This document shows, one piece after another, positions 53,992 to 62,288 of a stretch of 64,000 bases of DNA. Where the stretch lies: contig CAVXZE010000011.1 in NCBI GenBank assembly GCA_963766175.1, positions 1 through 64,000 on the forward strand. Direction: 5' to 3'. Below the pieces are notes generated by a model, which ran no database searches, had not been told where the DNA came from, and saw only the letters and a program-made list of their open reading frames with translations. Position 1 is the stretch's first letter, and every line of letters starts with the position of its first letter. The position numbers and the translations under genes are program-made. Source of the DNA: CAVXZE01 sp963766175 (GTDB lineage: Bacteria > Myxococcota_A > UBA9160 > UBA6930).

Positions 53992-54885
53992 GTGAAGAAG
54001 GCGGTGATCTTCGACGTCCAGCGATACTCGGTTCACGACGGTCCCGGGATCAGGACGGTGGTCTTCTTCAAGGGCTGTCCCCTCCAATGCCGGTGGTGTC
54101 AGAACCCTGAATCCTGGCAGCGCTCTGCGGAGATCGGGTTTCAGCTGGAGCGGTGCATCGGCTGCCAGAATTGCCAGGAGGCCTGCGAAGAAGGGGCGAT
54201 TCTCTCCGGGACGAAGCGGATCGAGAGGGCTCGCTGCACGGTGTGCGGTGCGTGCGTCGACACCTGCTACGCGGAGGCTCTGAGAAGGGTCGGAGAGGAG
54301 TGGGGAAAGGACGAGCTGATCCACGAGGTGTCGAAGGATCGTCCCTTCTATGAGGATTCGGGGGGCGGGGTGACCCTTTCGGGAGGAGAGCCACTGCTGC
54401 AAATCGACTTCGTAGAGGAATTCTGCTCGGGCTGCCGGGAGGAAGGACTCTCGGTGGCGATAGAGACCTGCGGAGCCGTTTCCTTCGAGTCGTTTCGAAG
54501 GGTTCTCCCCTTCGTGGATCTGATTCTCTACGACGTGAAGGCGATCGATCCCGAGCTCCACAAGGCCTGGACCGGATCCAGCAACGAGCGGATTCTCTCC
54601 AATCTGGAGAGGCTCCGCGAATCGGGGATTCGCCTGGTTCCCAGAGTTCCGATCGTTCCAGAGCACACGGCCCTGGTCTCCAATCTGGATCAGATCGCCT
54701 CCCACCTGGAGGGCTCGTTCCAGGAGGTTCACCTGCTTCCCTATCACGGGTGGGGGGAGTCCAAGAGGGATCTGGTCGACAGTCGGAAGCCCTCCCTCCA
54801 CCTCGACCCACCTAACGAGAAAGAGATGATGGCGATCGGGAAGATCTTCGGGGAGAGGGGTATCCTGGTCAGGATAGGCGGATAG
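53992..54885 (+). CDS. glycyl-radical enzyme activase
   Basis: A 297-residue radical-SAM activase, intact. GTG 53992 opens VKKAVIFDVQRYSVHDGPGI, followed by the SAM cluster site KGCPLQCRWCQNPE (C-x3-C-x2-C), a two-cluster ferredoxin insert (CIGCQNCQEACEEGA and CTVCGACVDTC), the SGGGVTLSGGEPLL SAM-binding motif and IETCGAVSFESFRRVLP. It transfers the 5'-deoxyadenosyl radical to the enzyme encoded 20 bases on. It is about as long as the repaired activase at 36341-37286 and similar in plan. It belongs to the paaX operon by its close spacing to paaK. Confidence 0.9.
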   Translation: MKKAVIFDVQRYSVHDGPGIRTVVFFKGCPLQCRWCQNPESWQRSAEIGFQLERCIGCQNCQEACEEGAILSGTKRIERARCTVCGACVDTCYAEALRRVGEEWGKDELIHEVSKDRPFYEDSGGGVTLSGGEPLLQIDFVEEFCSGCREEGLSVAIETCGAVSFESFRRVLPFVDLILYDVKAIDPELHKAWTGSSNERILSNLERLRESGIRLVPRVPIVPEHTALVSNLDQIASHLEGSFQEVHLLPYHGWGESKRDLVDSRKPSLHLDPPNEKEMMAIGKIFGERGILVRIGG

Positions 54886-54905
54886 CCTCGAGACAAGGGG
54901 TCGAT

Positions 54906-57338
54906 ATGGGGACGCGTGACGGGATGGCGCGAGCCATCGAAGGACAGGAGCGGCACCTGCCCCCGGAGAGGGGATGCACCGGGCGGGTGAGGAAGCTGCG
55001 TCAGGAGGTCCTCACCAGCTCCTGGGAGGCCTGCATCGAGCGGGCCCGCTGCTACACGGATGTGTACAAGAGCAAGCCGGAGGAGCCCCTCCAGGTACAG
55101 AGGGCCCTGGCCTTTCGCAAGACCCTGGAGGAGACCCCGATCCGGATCTATCCGGGTGAGCTGCTGGTCGGACACCGCACCAGCAAACGCGTGGGCGCAC
55201 CGCTCTTCCCCGAGGTGAAGCCGAGCTGGATCGAGAAAGAGCTCGATCTCTTCTCCTCCCGCGAGCTTCAGCAGTTTCATGTCTCCGAAGAAGACAAGGG
55301 GGTTCTCCGCTCCGAGATCCTCCCCTTCTGGCGCAACAGAGGAGCGAGGGATCGCTTCAGTGCGCTGCTTTCTCACGAGGCGGAGAAGGCCCTGGAAGCG
55401 GGCGTCTTTGTCGTCGAGAACGAGTTCTTGAACGGGGTGGGGCACTGCTCCCCCGACTACCAGACGCTGGTAGAGCTGGGGCTCACGGGAATCGGGAGAA
55501 GTATCGAAGAGCAGCTGAGCGGACTCGATCTCACCACTCCAGAAGGGGCCGAAAGGCAGGCGTTCCTGCGCGCGGCCTCCATTGCCTGCGGCGGCATGAT
55601 CCGCTTCGCGGCGCGTTATGCAGAGCTCGCCAGCGAGATGGCTCGAGAAGAGACAGACCCCGAGAGAAGGCGCGAGCTCCTGGAGATCGCCGAGATCTGC
55701 AGACGGGTTTCGGCCGGGCCGCCGCGCAGCTTCCAGGAGGCGCTCCAGGCCATCTGGCTGGCGCACATCGGGGTGATGCTGGACGACGGAGGCGTAGCCC
55801 ACGCTTTGGGGAGGCTCGACCAGATCTTGCTGCCGCTGCTGCGACGGGACGTGGAAGAGGGCGCTCTCACATACGAGGGAGCCCTCGAGCTGGTCGAGTG
55901 TCTCTTTCTCAAGGCGAGCGAGACCGTGGACCTGATGGAGGGCATCGCGACCATCGGGATCGGAGGAAACACTTCCTTCATCGAGGTCACCATCGGCGGT
56001 GTCGATCGGGAAGGTCGGGATGCGACCAACGAGCTCTCCTTCCTGTTTCTCGATGCCGTGGAGGAGATGAAGACCATCCAGCCCAATTGCGCGGCCAGGT
56101 TGCATGCCGGGACGCCCGAAGAGTTCCGACGGCGCGTTGCGGAGGTGATGGCGGGCGGATCGGTGAGCCTCCAGGTGGTGAACGACGAGGTCATCGTCGA
56201 TGCCTACACCGGACGGGGCGTGAGCCTGGAGGACGCCAGAGACTACGCCATCATCGGGTGCGTGGAGCCCACCCCCTCTGGGCTCACCTACGCATCCACC
56301 GACGCCTTCTTCTTCAACACCGCCCTCTGTCTGGAGATGGTGCTCGGCGGCGGAAAGAGCTTGATGCTCGGAAGCGCGGGAGTGGAGACCGGGGATCCGA
56401 GAAGCTTCGAGCGATTCGAGGACGTGATGGAGGCCTACCGAGCGCAGGTCGCCCATTTCGTTGGCCAGCTGGCGGTCTGCTTTCAGGCGATCGGGCAGGC
56501 CCACCGTGAGCTGCTTCCCTGTCCGTTTCAGTCCGCACTGATTCGTGACTGCATCGAGGCAGGACTCGATCTGAAGCGCGGAGGTGCGCGGTACAACTTC
56601 ACCGGGGGAAATGCCGTCGGTACCGCCATCGTGGCCGACTCACTGATGTCGATCAAGAAGTTCGTCTTCGATGAGAAGAAGATCTCGATGGATGAGATGA
56701 TCGAGATTCTTCGCGACGACTTCGAAGGCAGCGAGGATACGCGCCTGATGTTCCTCAACCGGGCGCCGAAGTATGGGAACGACGAGGACGAAGTCGATCG
56801 GATTGCCGGGGAGCTGATCGACATCTTCTCCGGGGAGCTGGACAAGCATCGCAGCCCCCGCGGCGGCTCCTTCTCCACCAGCGTCTACTCGGTGACCACC
56901 CACGTGGCCATGGGAGTTCTGATGTCGGCCACTCCCGACGGCAGGAAACGCTCGGCTCCCCTTTCGGTGGGGATCTCTCCAGCGCAGGGGAGAGACCGGA
57001 AGGGACCGACCCTGGCGATGAAGTCGGCCGCCAAGATCGACTATCGAAAGGTGCTCAACGGCTCGGCTTTCAATCTGAAGTTCCATCCCTCGGCTCTTCG
57101 CGGGGAGGAGGGAACCCAGAATCTCGCCGATTTGATGCGCACCTACTTCCGGATCGGGGGGCAGCAGCTCCAGGTGGATGTCGTCGATACCGAAACGCTT
57201 CGTGCCGCTCAACAGCGCCCGGAGGAGTACCAGGATCTGCTGGTGCGCGTGGCAGGTTACAGCGCCCGTTTCGTGGACCTGAGCGCGGCGATGCAGGAGG
57301 AGTTCATCGCCCGGACCGAGCAGTCCGAGCTCAGATAG
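54906..57338 (+). CDS. glycyl-radical enzyme with C-V-E active site
   Basis: An 810-residue glycyl-radical enzyme. The thiyl cysteine is C452 in IIGCVEPTPSG with a glutamate at +2 (E454), and the radical glycine is G784 in LLVRVAGYSARFVDL. The C-x-E arrangement is shared by diol and choline lyases, hydroxyproline dehydratase, isethionate lyase and 4-hydroxyphenylacetate decarboxylase, so dehydration, lyase or decarboxylation chemistry is possible. Its place after paaK in a paaX operon suggests an aromatic or aromatic-derived substrate. No small subunit like HpdC is encoded nearby, which speaks against a classical hydroxyphenylacetate decarboxylase. AAGGGG stands before the ATG. Confidence 0.88.
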   Translation: MGTRDGMARAIEGQERHLPPERGCTGRVRKLRQEVLTSSWEACIERARCYTDVYKSKPEEPLQVQRALAFRKTLEETPIRIYPGELLVGHRTSKRVGAPLFPEVKPSWIEKELDLFSSRELQQFHVSEEDKGVLRSEILPFWRNRGARDRFSALLSHEAEKALEAGVFVVENEFLNGVGHCSPDYQTLVELGLTGIGRSIEEQLSGLDLTTPEGAERQAFLRAASIACGGMIRFAARYAELASEMAREETDPERRRELLEIAEICRRVSAGPPRSFQEALQAIWLAHIGVMLDDGGVAHALGRLDQILLPLLRRDVEEGALTYEGALELVECLFLKASETVDLMEGIATIGIGGNTSFIEVTIGGVDREGRDATNELSFLFLDAVEEMKTIQPNCAARLHAGTPEEFRRRVAEVMAGGSVSLQVVNDEVIVDAYTGRGVSLEDARDYAIIGCVEPTPSGLTYASTDAFFFNTALCLEMVLGGGKSLMLGSAGVETGDPRSFERFEDVMEAYRAQVAHFVGQLAVCFQAIGQAHRELLPCPFQSALIRDCIEAGLDLKRGGARYNFTGGNAVGTAIVADSLMSIKKFVFDEKKISMDEMIEILRDDFEGSEDTRLMFLNRAPKYGNDEDEVDRIAGELIDIFSGELDKHRSPRGGSFSTSVYSVTTHVAMGVLMSATPDGRKRSAPLSVGISPAQGRDRKGPTLAMKSAAKIDYRKVLNGSAFNLKFHPSALRGEEGTQNLADLMRTYFRIGGQQLQVDVVDTETLRAAQQRPEEYQDLLVRVAGYSARFVDLSAAMQEEFIARTEQSELR

Positions 57339-57419
57339 ATTCTCCCGCGGCTCCAGGGCTGAGCGACCTGGTGCAAACCCCAGACCTGCTCGTGGACCTA
57401 CTGGACGGCACCCGTGAGC

Positions 57420-57425
57420 TATACT
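57420..57425 (+). promoter_or_regulatory. possible -10 box (TATACT)
   Basis: TATACT, within the same ten bases TATACTCGGA found at 17295, lies 28 bases before the serine acetyltransferase ATG at 57453. No good -35 box at normal spacing is seen. It suggests that this gene has its own promoter and does not belong to the paaX operon. Confidence 0.3.
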
Positions 57426-57452
57426 CGGAATGTTGGCTGTTTGGAGACGTCA

Positions 57453-58418
57453 ATGAACGGTGTAAAGACAGATAGCGCAGCTTCGTCCAGCAGCGTATTT
57501 CCGATCGCGAGTGCGCAAGAGGGGCAGCTGGCAGCCCTGGTCACCGCGCTTTCGGAGGCCACCAATGGCCTGAGACGGCAGACGCACGAGTGCCCGACCC
57601 GGCAGCCCCTGCCTTCGCGAGACGCCGTGATCGGGATCGTGGAGGCGCTTCGCACCGTGCTCTTTCCGGGCTACTTCGGTCCCTCGGAGCTGACCGAAGA
57701 GAACCTGACTTTCCACATTGGAAGCGCCCTGGACCGGATCCGCCGCGACCTTCGGGAGCAGCTCAAGCGCGGGATCTGCTTCGACTGCCGGGAGCGGGAC
57801 GGGCGCTGCGACGCCCGGGCGGACCTGGCGACACAGCGTTTTCTGGCGCGGCTTCCCGCCGTCCGGCAGCTCCTGGCGACCGATGTCCAGGCCGCCTACG
57901 ACGGGGACCCCGCGGCCAGGAATCCGGATGAGACCATCTTCTGCTATCCCGGCATCCTCGCCGTCATGAACTACCGGCTGGCTCACGAGCTCTACCTGCA
58001 GGATGTGCCGCTGATCCCCCGGATGATGACCGAGCACGCCCACAGCATCACCGGAATCGACATCCACCCCGGCGCGACCATCGACGAGGGATTCTTCATC
58101 GACCACGGCACGGGCGTGGTGATCGGCGAGACCTGCGTGATCGGAAAACGCGTCAGGCTGTATCAGGGCGTCACGCTTGGCGCCAAGAGCTTTCCGCTCG
58201 ACGCGGAAGGCAATCCGATCAAGGGGATCGACCGACACCCGATCGTCGAAGACGAGGTCATCATCTACTCCGAGGCCACCATCCTGGGCCGCGTGACCAT
58301 TGGCCGGGGCTCGGTGATCGGCGGAAACGTCTGGCTCACGCACGGCGTGCCGCCCAACAGTGTCATCACCCAGGCCCAGGTGCGACACGACCTCTTCGAG
58401 AGTGGCGGGGGCATCTAG
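57453..58418 (+). CDS. cysE: serine O-acetyltransferase (CysE/EpsC-like)
   Basis: A 321-residue serine acetyltransferase, making O-acetylserine for cysteine synthesis. ATG 57453 has GGAG 6 bases upstream. The N-terminal helical domain (to about residue 190) contains a cysteine-bearing loop (CFDCRERDGRCDARAD). It is followed by ETIFCYPGILAVMNYRLAHE and the left-handed beta-helix with HSITGIDIHPGATIDEGFFI, DHGTGVVIGETCVIG and QGVTLGAKSFPLD. Long EpsC-type members of this length occur in many bacteria. The C-terminus is QAQVRHDLFESGGGI. It stands by itself between the paaX operon and a convergent glucosidase gene. Confidence 0.9.
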   Translation: MNGVKTDSAASSSSVFPIASAQEGQLAALVTALSEATNGLRRQTHECPTRQPLPSRDAVIGIVEALRTVLFPGYFGPSELTEENLTFHIGSALDRIRRDLREQLKRGICFDCRERDGRCDARADLATQRFLARLPAVRQLLATDVQAAYDGDPAARNPDETIFCYPGILAVMNYRLAHELYLQDVPLIPRMMTEHAHSITGIDIHPGATIDEGFFIDHGTGVVIGETCVIGKRVRLYQGVTLGAKSFPLDAEGNPIKGIDRHPIVEDEVIIYSEATILGRVTIGRGSVIGGNVWLTHGVPPNSVITQAQVRHDLFESGGGI

Positions 58419-58493
58419 CCTGGATCTATCAGCAGCTCGCTACGGAAGTCGATTGCCGGGGCTTCCCACCCGATCTGCGCCCAGCCGTTTCCG

Positions 58494-60041
58494 TCAGCGG
58501 AGAATCACTGCCTGATCGGCCTCCAGCCGACCTCGGAACGGCTTGCCCTCTCCGCGCCCGTCGCTCGTGACCTCGATGGACAGGGACTCGCCCGGATCGA
58601 ACTCGAGAGCGCGGTCGCGGAAGTTCATCGCCACCACCCGTGCATCGCCGTCCGCCTCGCGGCACTCGCGTCGAAAGGCGAGCACCCCGGCCTGGGTGGA
58701 CAACAGCGTCATCCCGCCGCGCTGGAGCGCCGCGGAGCTGCGCCGTGCGGCCAGCACCCGCCGGTAGAGATGCAGGATGGAGGTCTCGTCGGCGCGCAGC
58801 GAAGCCGCGTTGCGCGTCTCGGGCTCGGGCGGCCACGGCAACCACGGCTCGGCGCCCCAGCCGTGTCCGGCGGCGGCCTCCCACGGAAGCGGCGCCCGGC
58901 AACCGTCGCGACCGCCGGGATCGACCACGCGCGCGGGCGGTACCTCGGCGTCAACCAGCCCGAATTCTTCGCCCATGTACAGCACGGGCGTTCCGCGCAG
59001 TGTCAGCAACATCATCGCGGCGGCCCGCGCGCGCGCCTCACCGCCGCCGAAGCGGGTCCGATGGCGAGGGCTGTCGTGGTTGGACAGCACCCAGGTGGGC
59101 CAGGCATCGACGGGGTCGAACGCCGCAGCCGTCTTCTCGAGACACTCGCGCCAGGTGGAGGCCTCCCAGCCGGCGATCATGCTCAGCAGATTGAAGTTCA
59201 GGTGGAGCTCGTCGCCCTCGCCGTAGTAAGCCGCGGTCTGGTCTGGTAGCAGCCGCCAGACCTCGCCGAGCATGATTCGCTCGCCCGGGTAGCTGTCGAG
59301 GAGGCTGCGGATGCGGCGCAGGTACTCGTGGGTGACAGGCTCCTCGTTCAACGCCTGGTGGGGAATCTCGCTGAGCTTCTCTGGCAGGTCGGGAAGCTTC
59401 GGGTCCTTGCCAATGTTGTGGATCACGTCGGCCCGGAAGCCATCGACTCCCCGATCCAGCCAGAAGCGCAGCACGTCGTGCATCGCCGCCTCGACGTCGG
59501 GGTTCGCCCAGTTCAGGTCGGGCTGCTCTGGCAGGAAGGAGTGCAGGTACATCTGGTCGGTGCCCTCGTCCAGCGTCCATGCGGGCCGGCCGGGATGGAA
59601 GGCGCAGGTCCAGTTGTTCGGGGGTTCGCCGCCCGGGCGGGGATCGCGCCACAGATACCAGTCGCGACGAGCACTGGTGCGGCTGGCCCGCGCCTCCACG
59701 AACCACGGATGGTCGCTCGAGGTGTGGGCCGGCACCCAGTCAACCAACACCCGCAGGCCGCGCGCGTGCGCCGCCTCGAGCAGGGCGTCGAAGTCCGCGA
59801 GGCTTCCGAAGAGCGGATCGACGTCGCAGTAGTCGGCTACGTCGTAGCCGAAGTCGCGCATCGGGGAGCGGTAGAAGGGGGACAGCCAGATCGCATCGAC
59901 GCCCAGCCAGGCCAGATGATCGAGCCGCGCCTGGATGCCACCGAGGTCGCCCACGCCATCGCCCGAAGCATCTGCGAAGGACCGGGGATAGATCTGGTAG
60001 AAGACGCTCGTCTTCCACCAAGGGGTGCTGGGAGGATTCAC
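58494..60041 (-). CDS. GH13 alpha-glucosidase
   Basis: A 515-residue GH13 enzyme of the oligo-1,6-glucosidase/alpha-glucosidase group. The start WWKTSVFYQIYPRSFADASG and DGVGDLGGIQARLDHLAWLG are typical. Catalytic residues are visible: the nucleophile Asp in GVDGFRADVIHNI, the acid Glu in MLGEVWRLLP, and the transition-state Asp in LSNHDSPRHRTRFGG. A C-terminal beta domain ends with VILR. No signal peptide, so it is cytoplasmic and would release glucose from short alpha-glucosides. It is divergent from the URO-D gene at 60185 and lies alone. Confidence 0.9.
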   Translation of the reverse strand: MNPPSTPWWKTSVFYQIYPRSFADASGDGVGDLGGIQARLDHLAWLGVDAIWLSPFYRSPMRDFGYDVADYCDVDPLFGSLADFDALLEAAHARGLRVLVDWVPAHTSSDHPWFVEARASRTSARRDWYLWRDPRPGGEPPNNWTCAFHPGRPAWTLDEGTDQMYLHSFLPEQPDLNWANPDVEAAMHDVLRFWLDRGVDGFRADVIHNIGKDPKLPDLPEKLSEIPHQALNEEPVTHEYLRRIRSLLDSYPGERIMLGEVWRLLPDQTAAYYGEGDELHLNFNLLSMIAGWEASTWRECLEKTAAAFDPVDAWPTWVLSNHDSPRHRTRFGGGEARARAAAMMLLTLRGTPVLYMGEEFGLVDAEVPPARVVDPGGRDGCRAPLPWEAAAGHGWGAEPWLPWPPEPETRNAASLRADETSILHLYRRVLAARRSSAALQRGGMTLLSTQAGVLAFRRECREADGDARVVAMNFRDRALEFDPGESLSIEVTSDGRGEGKPFRGRLEADQAVILR

Positions 60042-60184
60042 GGAGCCGGATCATAGACGGGCGTAGCTGCCCGAAGCAAGAGGCTCGATGGGCGGAGACC
60101 TGGCGAGAATCGACGATCTCTCCGCCCTCTGGCAACCGCTCCCGGGTGCGCTACGACCAGGTAGCGTTAGACCGAGGTGCGAGC

Positions 60185-61423
60185 ATGCGACTGACGGGAA
60201 ACTCGACCCTGGCCGATATCCTCGGCAACCATGAGGGCGCAAAGCTCGTGGCTCGGATTGCTCCCGAGCTGATCGATGGGCCCCAGGCATCGCTCCTCCG
60301 GGGCTTCACTCCTCACCAGCTCGGCTTCTACGTCAAGGCGATCCTCGACACGGAGAAGAGGAGGGCGCTCGTGGAAGGGCTGCGGGAGATCTCCCGCCAC
60401 CTGCCCGACCCGGTGCTGCCGCGCGAGGAGGTCGTCAAGGCGGTCGAGCGAAGGGGCCCTTCCCGGGTTCCCATCGTGCGCGGCAAGTGGTGGGGAGAGG
60501 GGCTGCCGCAGGAGTACGGGGAGCGGCTCGAGGACTTCGCGCGCTTTCCAGAGGACGCGGTGCAGCTCTGGATCGATCCGACGCCCTTTCACAGAATGGG
60601 GCTCTCCTGGGAGCTTCCCCAGAGCGGGGCCTACGACAACCGGCCCATCCTCGACGATTGGGCCAAGCTCGACGAGCTGATCGAGAAGCTCCCCGACCCC
60701 GAGAGCGACGGACAGCTCGAATGGATGGTGGAGGCGACAGAGGACGCCCGCGGCGCTGGATACTACGTGCTCTTCGGCTGGTGGCAGCTCTTCTTCGAGA
60801 AGCCCTGGGAGATCCGCGGCATGGAGAACATCATGCTCGACTACTACAGCGAGCCCGACAAAGTGATGCGTCTCCACCGGGCGCTCGCGGACCAGTACCT
60901 CGGCTACATCCGCCGTGCGGCTCGGCTCTTCCAGCCCGACGGCTTCTTCACCAGCGACGACCTCGGACACCAGAAGGGGCCGATGATCGGTCCCAAGACC
61001 TTCCACGAGTTCATGTTCCCCTTCTACGCGGAGATCGGTGAGGCGCTGCGGGAGCACGGTATGCACTTCTGGCTCCACAGCTGCGGCGACAACACGCGGC
61101 TGATGGACGACCTCATCACCGCGGGCGTCGACGTCCTGCACCCGATCCAGAAGCACTGCATGGACGAGCAGGCGATCTCCGCCGAGTTCGGCGGCAGGAT
61201 CAGCTTCCTCGCCGGGATCGATGTACAGCACACCCTGCAGGAGAAGGATGCCGAGGGGGTGCGAAGCGAGGTCCGCTTCCTGATGGACACCTTCGACGGG
61301 CCCGACGGCGGCATGTGCATCGGCGCCGGCAACGGCATCGTGCCGGGAACGCCTCTCGAGAACATCGAGGCCTTCCTCGATGAGGCCCTCCGCTACGGCG
61401 AGGAGCACCGCGGTTCTTTCTAG
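60185..61423 (+). CDS. URO-D family protein with N-terminal helical domain
   Basis: A 412-residue member of the URO-D/corrinoid methyltransferase fold, 90 residues longer than the one at the start of the window. Residues 1-75 (GNSTLADILGNHEGAKLVAR then IAPELIDGPQASLLRGFTPH) form a small helical domain like those added to various anaerobic enzymes. The zinc-site motif is complete: LHSCG for His and first Cys, and a later Cys in GGMCIGAGNGIVPGTP, agreeing with MtaA/CmuA-type methyltransferases. GAGG precedes the ATG. It lies 14 bases before a nucleoside phosphorylase gene on the same strand. A methyl transfer or demethylation role is likely, substrate unknown. Confidence 0.8.
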   Translation: MRLTGNSTLADILGNHEGAKLVARIAPELIDGPQASLLRGFTPHQLGFYVKAILDTEKRRALVEGLREISRHLPDPVLPREEVVKAVERRGPSRVPIVRGKWWGEGLPQEYGERLEDFARFPEDAVQLWIDPTPFHRMGLSWELPQSGAYDNRPILDDWAKLDELIEKLPDPESDGQLEWMVEATEDARGAGYYVLFGWWQLFFEKPWEIRGMENIMLDYYSEPDKVMRLHRALADQYLGYIRRAARLFQPDGFFTSDDLGHQKGPMIGPKTFHEFMFPFYAEIGEALREHGMHFWLHSCGDNTRLMDDLITAGVDVLHPIQKHCMDEQAISAEFGGRISFLAGIDVQHTLQEKDAEGVRSEVRFLMDTFDGPDGGMCIGAGNGIVPGTPLENIEAFLDEALRYGEEHRGSF

Positions 61424-61437
61424 CGAGGGATCAGCCC

Positions 61438-62220
61438 ATGGAAGAGAGTTCCTTTCCGATCCTGCAGTACTCGGACGAGCGCCGGGCGATCATCGAGCCG
61501 GGAGAGCACATCCAGCCGCTGGAGGGCATGCCCCGTCACGGAGTGATCACCTTCTTTCAGGACGTGATCGACCATTTCGTGGAGCAGGGCCTGGCGGAGG
61601 AGCTCACTGCTCTCCCGAGCGAGATGGGTGTGCACCGGATCTACGTACATCCGGTGCAGGGGCAGCCCGTCGCCTTGATTCACCCAGGTATCGGCGCCCC
61701 GCTGGCGGCCGCGATTCTGGAAGAAGCCATCGCGCTTGGCTGTCGCAACTTCATTGCCTGTGGCTCCGCCGGCGTGCTGGACCGTACCATCGCTGTGGGC
61801 CATCTGCTCGTGCCGATCTCCGCGGTGCGCGACGAGGGCACCTCCTACCACTACCTGCCGCCGGGCCGGGAGGTCGAGCCGACACCCGAGGCGGTGGCGG
61901 CCATCGAGAAGGTGCTGGCCCGCCATCAGGTGGAGTACCTGCTGACCAAGACGTGGACCACGGATGGGCTCTTCCGGGAGACCCGAGGGCGCACGGCGCT
62001 GCGGCGATCCGAGGGGTGTCTTGGCGTGGAGATGGAGGCGGCGGCGCTCTTTGCGGTGGCTCGCTTCCGAAATGTGAAGATCGGCCAGATCCTCTACGGG
62101 GGCGACAATCTGGACAGCGAGGCGTGGGACAATCGGGGCTTTCTGAGCTGCTGGAGTGTTCGTGAGAAGCTGGTCGAGCTGGCCGCTGAGGCATGTCTGG
62201 AGCTTGCGGATGAGGATTAG
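61438..62220 (+). CDS. purine/uridine nucleoside phosphorylase family
   Basis: A 260-residue PNP_UDP_1-family phosphorylase. IHPGIGAPLAAAILEEAIAL, FIACGSAGVLDRTIAVGHLL (phosphate and ribose contacts), then GCLGVEMEAAALFAVARF (base/ribose-binding EMEAA) are plain. The length and the EMEAA motif fit uridine phosphorylase or MTA/SAH nucleosidase-like enzymes. It cleaves a nucleoside with phosphate. A link to SAM-derived by-products of methyl or radical chemistry is possible, since it is co-directional with the URO-D gene 14 bases upstream, but this is speculative. Confidence 0.85.
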   Translation: MEESSFPILQYSDERRAIIEPGEHIQPLEGMPRHGVITFFQDVIDHFVEQGLAEELTALPSEMGVHRIYVHPVQGQPVALIHPGIGAPLAAAILEEAIALGCRNFIACGSAGVLDRTIAVGHLLVPISAVRDEGTSYHYLPPGREVEPTPEAVAAIEKVLARHQVEYLLTKTWTTDGLFRETRGRTALRRSEGCLGVEMEAAALFAVARFRNVKIGQILYGGDNLDSEAWDNRGFLSCWSVREKLVELAAEACLELADED

Positions 62221-62288
62221 CGGACTGGAATCTCCATCGCCCCGATTAGCGGGCCGCCAATCCGGATCCAGGTCACGCCTCGGAACCT

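Noticed and set aside
52513..54801. A long minus-strand frame opposite paaK and the activase gene
   Set aside because: Antisense to two clearly conserved genes with overlapping operon starts. It has no motifs of its own.
54744..56504. A minus-strand frame of nearly 590 codons opposite the second glycyl-radical enzyme
   Set aside because: Shadow of the real plus-strand gene, which holds both the C-V-E and RVAGY motifs.
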